From Rossellomorea aquimaris (GTDB lineage: Bacteria; Bacillota; Bacilli; Bacillales; Bacillaceae_B), in NCBI RefSeq assembly GCF_001877785.1, contig NZ_MINN01000117.1, positions 248,001 through 312,000 of the forward strand: a stretch of 64,000 bases of DNA, given 5' to 3'. The notes under the pieces are model-generated. The model did no database searches and had not been told where the DNA came from. It worked only from the letters and a program-made list of their open reading frames with translations. The position numbers were made by a program, and so were the translations under genes. Below are positions 1-7,014 of the stretch, in pieces. The stretch's first letter is position 1; each line of letters starts with the position of its first letter.

Positions 1-558
1 CGAAGTCATGAAGATGGTCTTTCCCTCTTTTTTCAAGTTCAAAATCAATTGCTGGATGCTGAGCCCTGATTCTGCATCGACCCCTGAAGTTGGTTCATCC
101 AGGAAAATCAGATCGGGATCATGGGCGATCGCCTGAGCAATGCCCAGCTTTTTCTTCATTCCAAATGAGAACTTCCCGGCCTTGATATTTGCATGTTCCA
201 AAAGGCCGACACGGTCAAGGATCTCTTTCCCCTGGGATGACGTTATTTTCTTCCCGTTGATCTTAGCAAAATATTTTAAATGTCCAAGCGCCGTTAATGA
301 ATCATAAAACGTGGAGTAATCCGGCAAGACACCGATACGTGAATAGACTTTCTCGATATTGGTTTCCCCAAGCAGTTTAAAATCCCCGGCAGTCGGTTTT
401 ATGATCCCCGTGATCATATTGATGAAAGTAGATTTACCTGCACCATTACGCCCAAGGAATCCATATATCTGACCTTCCTCTACATGTAAATTGACATCGT
501 TGACGACCGTCTTAGCACCGAATTGTTTCGTAAGCCCGTTTGCCTCGATCACATTCAT
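1..558 (-). CDS. ABC transporter ATP-binding protein (C-terminus cut by window edge)
   Basis: Nucleotide-binding subunit of an ABC exporter. The 186 visible codons contain a Walker A motif (GRNGAGKST), the signature region KFSFGMKKKLGIAQAI and Walker B DLIFLDEPTSG, in the usual order. The ATG at 556-558 shares one base with the TAA of the upstream permease gene, so the two are translationally coupled. The gene runs off the left edge just after the Walker B/D-loop region. The pair lies divergent from a response regulator gene, so it may be controlled by that two-component system and act in drug or peptide export or resistance. Substrate unknown. Confidence 0.93.
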   Translation of the reverse strand, partial: MNVIEANGLTKQFGAKTVVNDVNLHVEEGQIYGFLGRNGAGKSTFINMITGIIKPTAGDFKLLGETNIEKVYSRIGVLPDYSTFYDSLTALGHLKYFAKINGKKITSSQGKEILDRVGLLEHANIKAGKFSFGMKKKLGIAQAIAHDPDLIFLDEPTSGVDAESGLSIQQLILNLKKEGKTIFMTS

Positions 559-1241
559 TATAAATCTCTCCTCTTGAAAATTTCCCTTGCTATGACGAAC
601 AGGATGACGGCATAGACGAGATTGATTAAGATATAGTAGCTTCCCAGCGTTGAATAGTAATAGGGAGTAAAATACTTAAACCAGTTCGTATATATACTGT
701 CTGCATAAATTGCCCAGAAGCTGACGGCAGGGAATATCAAGGCAAATACGATCCCAAAAAACATTGACATACCCGGCTTCGGCAGTACGATGGAAAAGAT
801 AAGGTTCAGCCCTAAAGCGACGGAGAGAAACAGCATGCAATCCACGACGCCAAGCCATAAGAATTCTTTTGAAACAAACGATACCAGAATATATGAGACC
901 GTTATACAGAAAAGCCAAAACAGCCATACCCCAAGATATTTCCCTAATAGAATTTTGGTACGCGTTGTCTTCGTTACCAGAAACCTCATTGTCCTGCTGC
1001 TGATTTCACGGTTCATCACATCATGGGATAAACCTGCTATAAATAAGAACCCTAATCCAAATACAATCATTAACGTCCCTATTGCATATCCGTCAGTACC
1101 CCCGCCTAAATCGATTTGCTCAGCCACCGTTGTCATCAGGTCAGCAAGTAAAAAGCTGATTCCAAAAATAATGGCGATGACGACGATTGATTTCACACTC
1201 TTAAAATGCCCTTTAAATTCATTCATGCATATTGCCCACAT
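558..1241 (-). CDS. ABC-2 type transporter permease
   Basis: Membrane subunit of 227 residues pairing with the ATPase that follows with a one-base overlap. About six hydrophobic segments are visible (near residues 18-38, 55-75, 105-125, 130-150, 155-178 and 200-218), which is the ABC-2 exporter pattern. An AAAGGAGTGG ribosome binding site lies about 8 bases before the chosen ATG; an internal Met at residue 6 is a less likely start. It shares a 92-bp divergent promoter region with the response regulator gene. No substrate can be named. Confidence 0.88.
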   Translation of the reverse strand: MWAICMNEFKGHFKSVKSIVVIAIIFGISFLLADLMTTVAEQIDLGGGTDGYAIGTLMIVFGLGFLFIAGLSHDVMNREISSRTMRFLVTKTTRTKILLGKYLGVWLFWLFCITVSYILVSFVSKEFLWLGVVDCMLFLSVALGLNLIFSIVLPKPGMSMFFGIVFALIFPAVSFWAIYADSIYTNWFKYFTPYYYSTLGSYYILINLVYAVILFVIAREIFKRRDL

Positions 1242-1292
1242 TCATTACCACTCCTTTCTAAATCTAGTATACTAATGGTAAATTAAGATAAG

Positions 1293-1320
1293 TTTAACTC
1301 ATCCTTAACATTACCTTAAA
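1293..1320 (+). promoter_or_regulatory. candidate response-regulator boxes upstream of the two-component operon
   Basis: Three TTTAAC/CTTAAC/CTTAAA hexamers begin at 1293, 1304 and 1315, exactly 11 bp apart. Such one-helical-turn direct repeats are typical for OmpR/PhoB-family dimers. They lie in the only control region between the divergent ABC transporter and the regulator gene. Autoregulation is inferred. Confidence 0.4.
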
Positions 1321-1333
1321 AAGGAGCAGAACG

Positions 1334-2047
1334 ATGGAAAATGGAAAAATCCTGATTGTCGATGATGAATTAGAAATATTGAATATGATCAAACTGGTGC
1401 TGCAGAAAGAAGGTTTCAAATCAGTTGAAACCTGCATGACCGGAAAGGAAGCCATCCAGTTAGTTGAATCGAAAAACTATGACTTAATCATACTGGATGT
1501 GATGCTGCCGGATATGTATGGATATGATATCTGTTCGGTGATCAGAAAGACATCGAATGCCCCCATCTTTTTCATTTCGGCCCGCAACACCGACCTCGAT
1601 AAGTTAACCGGGTTTACTCATGGAGGCGATGATTACATCACTAAGCCTTTCAATCCACTTGAAGTGGCAGCACGGGTAAAAGTTCAATTGAATCGTTATC
1701 TTGCCTCTCAAGGGAACAGGAACGACGGTGAAATACTTGATTACGGTCATTTTAAACTCGATACAAGATCTGCCGAACTATGGGTCAAGGATCAACATAT
1801 TCCCTGCTCCGCTCAAATCTACAATCTGCTGTTGTTTTTCTGTAAAAACCCGGACAGGATTTTTACAAAGGAACAGCTTTATCATCAAGTGTGGAAAGAT
1901 GACCTGATGATGGATGATAACACCGTCATGGTTCACATCAGAAAAATACGCGAGAAAATTGAAGAGAACCCGAGCAGGCCCTCTTTTTTGATAACGATCA
2001 GGGGGCTTGGCTATAAACTTGTGAGTGAAAAGAGCAAAAAGCGATGA
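1334..2047 (+). CDS. OmpR/PhoB-family response regulator
   Basis: DNA-binding response regulator of 237 residues. The receiver domain (residues about 5-118) has the acidic pair in IVDDE, the phospho-acceptor Asp55 in LIILDVMLPD and the conserved Lys in TKPFNPLE. A winged-helix domain (about 135-230) ends with IRGLGYKL. An AAAAAGGAGCAG ribosome binding site precedes the ATG. The TGA overlaps the kinase ATG by four bases. Its likely targets are itself, the divergent ABC transporter and/or the downstream peptide/ABC genes; this is inferred from position. Confidence 0.95.
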   Translation: MENGKILIVDDELEILNMIKLVLQKEGFKSVETCMTGKEAIQLVESKNYDLIILDVMLPDMYGYDICSVIRKTSNAPIFFISARNTDLDKLTGFTHGGDDYITKPFNPLEVAARVKVQLNRYLASQGNRNDGEILDYGHFKLDTRSAELWVKDQHIPCSAQIYNLLLFFCKNPDRIFTKEQLYHQVWKDDLMMDDNTVMVHIRKIREKIEENPSRPSFLITIRGLGYKLVSEKSKKR

Positions 2048-3750
2048 ATGTAAGAAAAAAATTGACCGTCCATTTCTTATCACACTTCATCCTTATGCTG
2101 GTCATCATCATCATCTTGATTACCACCGCACTGGTTACTATGTCATTCATCATTTCCCGATCAGAGATGAAATCGGATTTCACGCGTACGTCAGATGACT
2201 ATTTGGAACATGCCATTGTGATAGATGAGCATGAAGTAAGAATGAATCAAGACGTGAAAGATTCGGTCAAGAAGAAAGACGGATGGCTGCAGGTCCTCGA
2301 TCAGGATGGACGGGTTATCGGACAGTACAACACCCCGGATGATCTGCCTGAAGAATATAATTTGAGTGACATTCTGGTACTGGAGGAAATGCATTACAGA
2401 ACGAAACAATGGGAAATCAACACAACTAGCGGCACAACGAGCACAATCATTTACGGGGAAAAAGTACAGAGTCATGAACTATTGGATAAAGTGACTTCTA
2501 TGGAGGACTTTCCGGTCATCACCAATGAAGTAAAGAAATACCTGGATAAAAACAATGCCTGGATACAGGTCTATGATTCCGAAGGAGAAATCAGCGATTA
2601 TTATGGTGCTCCGGACAGCCTAAACTATTCGTTTAACAAACTGGTTAATAGTTTACAAGAACCATGGAATTCAAGATATGATGTCTCACTTTACACACCT
2701 GAAACCAGCAGTTCTTTATACGTAATCGGAACAGATAATCCATACCATTCCCGCCAGTCCATAACAGATGGGATCGTCAATCAATCATTTATCAAGGGGT
2801 TCTTGATTGTATCAGCCATCCTTATTTCGTTGATCGTTATCCTGGGCTTGTGGTACGGAAAAAAATTCGGCGTTCCATTATTACATACCCTTAAATGGAT
2901 CAATGATCTATCCCAAGGGAAACATGCAAGCCCCCTCAATAAGAAAGGCAAAAGTCCTTTACTGAATAAATCAGGCAGATTAAAGAAGAAGTATTCTTTC
3001 TTTAAGGATGTCGTTCACTCTTTGGAGACACTCACATCAAGTTTACAAAAGAACGAACAGCTTCAGCAAAAGATGGACAAAACAAGGGAGGAGTGGATTA
3101 CCGGGCTCTCACATGATTTAAAAACACCGATCAGTTCCGTTTACGGCTACTCCACCCTTCTCGCCTCCGATTCCTATACATGGACGCAAAGCGAGATCAA
3201 TGACTTCGGGAAAATCATACAAGAAAAATCCCACTATATGAGTGAACTGATCGAAGACCTGAACCTCACCTACCGCTTAAAGAACGATGCACTGCCTCTT
3301 CATAAAGAGAAAGTAGACGTCGTGCCATTTCTTCAAAGCTGGATGGTTCAGCATCAATCCAAAGAAAAGCCCATCCATCTTGAAACAGAGCATGATCATG
3401 CAGATCTTGAAATTGATCTAAAATGGTTTACAAGAATTATGAATAATCTGGTTGTGAATGCCATTAAGTACAATCCTGCCGGTACTGATATTGTTATCAG
3501 GGTCGTACAATCTTCGGCAGCTTCTGTCATAAGCGTCGAAGACAACGGTTCCGGCATCGACCCGGAAACCATCCAGAACTTATTCAACCGTTATTACCGG
3601 GGAGGTAACACAAAGGAAAGTGATAACGGCTCCGGATTAGGTATGGCAATTACGCATCAGTTAGTAGAAGCCCATGGCGGGAAGGTGGAAGTGATGAGTG
3701 AACTCAACCGCGGAACCACTATCCGGTTGGTTTTTCCCCGCGAACAATAA
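2044..3750 (+). CDS. membrane sensor histidine kinase
   Basis: 568 residues. One transmembrane helix near residues 9-33 and another near 248-270 bracket an extracellular sensor domain of about 210 residues. This differs from the short intramembrane sensors of the Bce type. After the second helix come the dimerisation domain with His357 in GLSHDLKTPISS, the N box NNLVVNAIKYNP, the G1 box VEDNGSGID and the G2 box GSGLGMAITHQL. It is translationally coupled to the response regulator. The ligand is unknown; peptide or cell-envelope stress sensing is a guess from the adjacent genes. Confidence 0.94.
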   Translation: MNVRKKLTVHFLSHFILMLVIIIILITTALVTMSFIISRSEMKSDFTRTSDDYLEHAIVIDEHEVRMNQDVKDSVKKKDGWLQVLDQDGRVIGQYNTPDDLPEEYNLSDILVLEEMHYRTKQWEINTTSGTTSTIIYGEKVQSHELLDKVTSMEDFPVITNEVKKYLDKNNAWIQVYDSEGEISDYYGAPDSLNYSFNKLVNSLQEPWNSRYDVSLYTPETSSSLYVIGTDNPYHSRQSITDGIVNQSFIKGFLIVSAILISLIVILGLWYGKKFGVPLLHTLKWINDLSQGKHASPLNKKGKSPLLNKSGRLKKKYSFFKDVVHSLETLTSSLQKNEQLQQKMDKTREEWITGLSHDLKTPISSVYGYSTLLASDSYTWTQSEINDFGKIIQEKSHYMSELIEDLNLTYRLKNDALPLHKEKVDVVPFLQSWMVQHQSKEKPIHLETEHDHADLEIDLKWFTRIMNNLVVNAIKYNPAGTDIVIRVVQSSAASVISVEDNGSGIDPETIQNLFNRYYRGGNTKESDNGSGLGMAITHQLVEAHGGKVEVMSELNRGTTIRLVFPREQ

Positions 3751-3828
3751 AGTCAATACTACCAGCCTTTTTTGTGAAATTCCTATAAGACAGCCTTTGC
3801 GGAAATACGCAACAATTGTCAAAATCTA

Positions 3829-3857
3829 TTGAATATAACATTAACTGGAATTATGAT
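3829..3857 (+). promoter_or_regulatory. candidate sigma-A promoter of the bacteriocin-like gene
   Basis: TTGAAT at 3829-3834 and TATGAT at 3852-3857 are separated by 17 bp, close to the consensus, with the peptide ATG about 54 bp downstream. A TTAAC hexamer like those in front of the regulator gene lies between the two elements (3841-3845). Motif match by eye only. Confidence 0.45.
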
Positions 3858-3910
3858 GTAGTTAACCAAAGGCCTTTGGAAAAAATTATATTTGATGGAG
3901 GAATTTCACA

Positions 3911-4138
3911 ATGTTCTCAGCAATCTATAACGCACTTAAAGCACTAGTAAGCAAGATCCCTTGGAGTAAAGTGGCATCATTCTTATCATGGGCATATAAT
4001 TTAGCGAAAGCTGCTGCAGGTAAAACATATGCACAAGCTACTAAAATCTTGAATTACATTAAAGCAAACCCAGGGAAGATCGTTGACTGGTTCCTTAAAG
4101 GATACTCTGTTTACGAAATCATCAACATCATTCTTTAA
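3911..4138 (+). CDS. aureocin A53/lacticin Q-like leaderless bacteriocin candidate
   Basis: A 75-residue amphipathic, cationic, Trp-containing peptide with no recognisable leader or signal peptide and no Cys. Its C-terminal half (NPGKIVDWFLKGYSVYEI) resembles the NKGKILDWLNAG region of lacticin Q and the matching part of aureocin A53, as I recall those sequences. It is about 20-25 residues longer than those peptides, with an extra amphipathic N-terminal helix. A GGAGG site sits 9 bases before the ATG and a candidate promoter lies at 3829-3857. It is followed by a hairpin terminator and then an ABC transporter plus a small membrane protein, the usual surroundings of a bacteriocin gene. The function is inferred, not shown; a signalling or toxin peptide is an alternative. 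Confidence 0.62.
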   Translation: MFSAIYNALKALVSKIPWSKVASFLSWAYNLAKAAAGKTYAQATKILNYIKANPGKIVDWFLKGYSVYEIINIIL

Positions 4139-4161
4139 GATTTCCCCCTTATAACATATAG

Positions 4162-4207
4162 AGAGAATACCAGCGAAAATGAACCTTTCGTCTGGTATTC
4201 TCTTCCT
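4162..4207 (+). terminator. hairpin terminator after the peptide gene
   Basis: Perfect 12-bp stem AGAGAATACCAG (4162-4173) with CTGGTATTCTCT (4192-4203); the loop can form an inner CGAAA/TTTCG stem. The following TCCTTGTT is only moderately T-rich, so read-through is possible. It separates the peptide gene from the transporter genes. Confidence 0.65.
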
Positions 4208-4235
4208 TGTTGGATGAGAAAACACGGTGTATGAT
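4207..4235 (+). promoter_or_regulatory. candidate promoter of the second ABC transporter
   Basis: TTGTTG (4207-4212), a 17-bp spacer and TATGAT (4230-4235), directly after the terminator, would let the transporter/immunity genes be expressed separately from the peptide. Confidence 0.4.
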
Positions 4236-4287
4236 AAATTCACAGACTAATTAATACCATTTTTACATATAAAGGGGAATTGCGATC

Positions 4288-5016
4288 TTGACTATCTTAC
4301 ATATGGAAGATGTGAAGAAGTATTATGATGGAGAGTGTGTCCTCTCGATTGACTCTCTTACAATCGATAAAGGGACGATATGCGGATATTTAGGTAAAAA
4401 TGGCGCCGGTAAATCGACCACCATAAAGATCTTGACCGGGATCCTCACCCCCGATGAAGGGAATGTTTATTTCCGGCATGAACCAATAAACTATAAGAAT
4501 CCGCAGCATAAACAGTACATAGGCTATTGTCCCGACTATCCAGCCGTTTTTGAAAAGCTTTCCGTAACTGAGCATTTACATTTCATTTCGTTCTTATACG
4601 GCGTGACGGATATTCATGAAATCGAGAGAAAAATAGACGCTCATCTCAAGCATTTTGAAGTGGAAAAATACAGACATACACTAATAAAAAATCTTTCAAG
4701 AGGCAATAAACAAAAAGTTTCGATCGTCTCTTCCGTCATGCACGAACCTTCATTGTTGATATACGATGAACCGACTCTCGGACTTGATCCCTTAAGCATC
4801 AGGCAATTTAAGTCATTTTTAAAGGAATACACCTCCAACGGCGGAACCGTATTTTTATCCTCGCATTCTTTGAATATTATAGAAGAAATAGCCGATTCAG
4901 TCACGATCATCAATAATGGTTCTCTTTTAAAGAAGAATATATCTGTCAGCCAGCTTCAAGGAAATCTAACAAGCGTAGAAGATTACCTTATCTCTGTGGT
5001 AGAAGGACGGGAATAA
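4288..5016 (+). CDS. ABC transporter ATP-binding protein (bacteriocin-linked)
   Basis: 242-residue ATPase with Walker A GYLGKNGAGKSTTIKILTG, a signature-like LSRGNKQKVSIVSS and Walker B LLIYDEPTLGLDP. The signature departs from LSGGQ at its second and third positions (LSRGN), a variation seen in other drug and peptide resistance ATPases. TTG at 4288 is chosen as the start because an AAAGGGGAA site lies eight bases before it; an internal ATG at residue 6 has none. The permease begins five bases after its stop. Most likely exports the upstream peptide or removes it from the producer's membrane. Confidence 0.9.
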   Translation: MTILHMEDVKKYYDGECVLSIDSLTIDKGTICGYLGKNGAGKSTTIKILTGILTPDEGNVYFRHEPINYKNPQHKQYIGYCPDYPAVFEKLSVTEHLHFISFLYGVTDIHEIERKIDAHLKHFEVEKYRHTLIKNLSRGNKQKVSIVSSVMHEPSLLIYDEPTLGLDPLSIRQFKSFLKEYTSNGGTVFLSSHSLNIIEEIADSVTIINNGSLLKKNISVSQLQGNLTSVEDYLISVVEGRE

Positions 5017-5021
5017 TCGAG

Positions 5022-6596
5022 ATGAATTTCATCAAGTATTTAACGTTTAAGTATAAACTGACAAGTCAAAAACCTAAACAATCAAAAAAGGATGTCCTCA
5101 CTGACATAATCGGATTGTCATTTCTTTTCCTGTCTCTGACCGCCATATTATACTTTATCATCAATGTCCTCCCCGACGGGATGCAAGGGAACATGAGCAA
5201 ATACATATTGGCGCTTTTTGCTTTCTTATGTTTGATTTCAGTGTCGGCTTCTGTGAAAAAGTTTTACAAAGAGTATTTTTTTTCCGCTGAACGCGAGATT
5301 CTGCTTGTTGCACCAATCAAGCATTCCCAGATCATCATGGCCCGTTTCTTCATTGTTGCAATCGAGGTCTTATCTATCAACATCATTTTCATACTTCCAT
5401 TTATTCTGGCAAATTACGCCGCAGGTAACATTTCTTTGGCAATCGTTTTAGTGACGGTCCCTCAGCTCATAGGCGGTTCAATATTCTTCAGTGCGCTGGC
5501 CCATCTGCTCTTTGCAGCGGCTTTCATCATCTCGAAGGGAAAAGGACTGAAAACAGCTGCCTATTCCATCATGACCCTTGCATCTGTGGGTGTGATTGCT
5601 GTCATCGTGTATGCCGGGAATTATAAACAATACCTTCTTGTTCAAAATGACTGGACGGCTAAGGTTCTTTATGTTCTGCTGAAATATCCTTCCCTTCTAT
5701 TGGAGGGTTCAGCCGGCATAGCATCTGTCATGAAAATCTCACTGTTCATTATGATCAATGCTTCATTGTTTATCCTGCCAGTTTACTTAATAATGGCATT
5801 CTGTTATCAAAAGGGCATGCTCACGATCTCTTCAAAAGACCTGGAGAAATCTTTTTACTCGAATAAGGCAACCGCCGTAATTCATCGATTCATAGATAAT
5901 TACTTTCTTAGAAAAGACTTATTGTATTTAATCAGAACACCTAAGTTATTTTCAGTGTATGTATCTCCCTTGCTGTTTACCAGCGTGATAGAATTCAAGA
6001 ATCACTTTGCCTCATCGGGGGTCACGCTGACCATCCTGATCAATGTTTTTGCCTTGATCATTACAACGATGACGTTGAATATTGTGCTTTCAGATGACAA
6101 AGATCATCAAGATCTTTTATATACAATCCCCTTCAATTATCATGAATTTTTGAAGATGAGGAGCCGCCTTATACACACTCTGTCTTTCTTGATATCAGGT
6201 ACATACCTGCTCATCATCATGCTCTTACAGCAGGTTGATGCGGCTGTTATCCTTTTTGCGATGGGGCAGCTGTTCATCCTCACCTATATTTCTTCAAGAG
6301 TATACCTATCCCGTCTCATGAAAAGGAATTGTAAGAAGTATAATGGGTACAGATACAACGGAGAATTGGTAAAACCGCTTTTCTACTATCTATTTGTATG
6401 GAACATCCCAATCCTGATCATGTTCAGCATTTTACATGTATATGTAAAAGAACTAGTTGAAAACCAATCTCTATCCAACCTTGCTGTAACCATTCTGATC
6501 ATCACCATCCTGCTCATCATCGGAATGTTATATAAAAGCAACAAAACAACGAAAACTACCATTAAACATGAGGTGAACAAAGTATGGCAAACCTAG
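5022..6596 (+). CDS. large multi-spanning ABC transporter permease
   Basis: 524 residues with about twelve hydrophobic segments and no soluble domain of note. This is twice the length of a standard ABC-2 permease, so one chain may form the whole membrane channel with an ATPase dimer. It follows the ATPase gene by five bases and overlaps the next small gene by 13 bases, which makes a tight three-gene operon. No close named family is recognised. The role as bacteriocin exporter or self-protection permease is inferred from context. Confidence 0.85.
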   Translation: MNFIKYLTFKYKLTSQKPKQSKKDVLTDIIGLSFLFLSLTAILYFIINVLPDGMQGNMSKYILALFAFLCLISVSASVKKFYKEYFFSAEREILLVAPIKHSQIIMARFFIVAIEVLSINIIFILPFILANYAAGNISLAIVLVTVPQLIGGSIFFSALAHLLFAAAFIISKGKGLKTAAYSIMTLASVGVIAVIVYAGNYKQYLLVQNDWTAKVLYVLLKYPSLLLEGSAGIASVMKISLFIMINASLFILPVYLIMAFCYQKGMLTISSKDLEKSFYSNKATAVIHRFIDNYFLRKDLLYLIRTPKLFSVYVSPLLFTSVIEFKNHFASSGVTLTILINVFALIITTMTLNIVLSDDKDHQDLLYTIPFNYHEFLKMRSRLIHTLSFLISGTYLLIIMLLQQVDAAVILFAMGQLFILTYISSRVYLSRLMKRNCKKYNGYRYNGELVKPLFYYLFVWNIPILIMFSILHVYVKELVENQSLSNLAVTILIITILLIIGMLYKSNKTTKTTIKHEVNKVWQT

Positions 6597-6721
6597 AAAA
6601 AAAAGAAAACAAAACAATCGGGCAACGGATAAGCTTGGCATTCACAATTTTCTGCGTCGTCTTTCTTATCGCAAGATTCACCGGATTATTAGACCCTGTC
6701 ATCGAATTCTTTAAAGGGTAA
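6584..6721 (+). CDS. 45-residue single-helix protein, candidate immunity peptide
   Basis: ATG at 6584 lies inside the end of the permease gene, in another frame, and the TAA is at 6719-6721. The product has a charged Lys-rich N-terminus, one hydrophobic helix (about residues 17-35) and a short tail ending in EFFKG. An AGGTGAA site is 7 bases upstream. Small basic membrane peptides encoded at the end of a bacteriocin operon are often the immunity protein. No homologue is recalled, so this is a positional inference. It is too short for routine gene calling. Confidence 0.6.
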   Translation: MANLEKKENKTIGQRISLAFTIFCVVFLIARFTGLLDPVIEFFKG

Positions 6722-6729
6722 TGGAACAA

Positions 6730-7011
6730 GGGAAGGGGACAGGGGGACAGGTACCTTGTCCCACCTCACAAAATAAAAAGGGACATAAGGACAAGTACCT
6801 GCCCCTATGTCCCTTCATTAAATTAATTTGTAAAAGGGAAGGGACAGGGGGACTGGTCCCCTGTCCCTTTATTAATTTCCACAGAATCCTTCCTGTCAGA
6901 CATTACGAACCCTCATAAGTAATTGGCAGATCCTTCTCAATAACGGGGCTGTCCTCCTATCCCTCATCCATCTGGAAAATGGGACACGGTCCCTGTCCCC
7001 CCGTCCCACCT
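6730..7011. repeat. cluster of four REP-like GGGACA/TGTCCC elements
   Basis: Copies at about 6733-6762 and 6837-6870 are in the G-rich orientation, 6780-6814 is a degenerate copy and 6980-7010 is in the C-rich orientation. The outer pair can fold back on each other. The cluster fills the space between the convergent ABC operon and the propeller gene; no other gene is seen here. Confidence 0.85.
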
Positions 7012-7014
7012 TCA

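Noticed and set aside
6721-6918. Plus-strand open frame with GTGGQVPCP-like residues
   Set aside because: Translation of the dispersed G-rich repeat. The same Gly/Thr/Cys/Pro peptides appear at every repeat cluster (for example 10878-11129, 12925-13128, 48085-48360).
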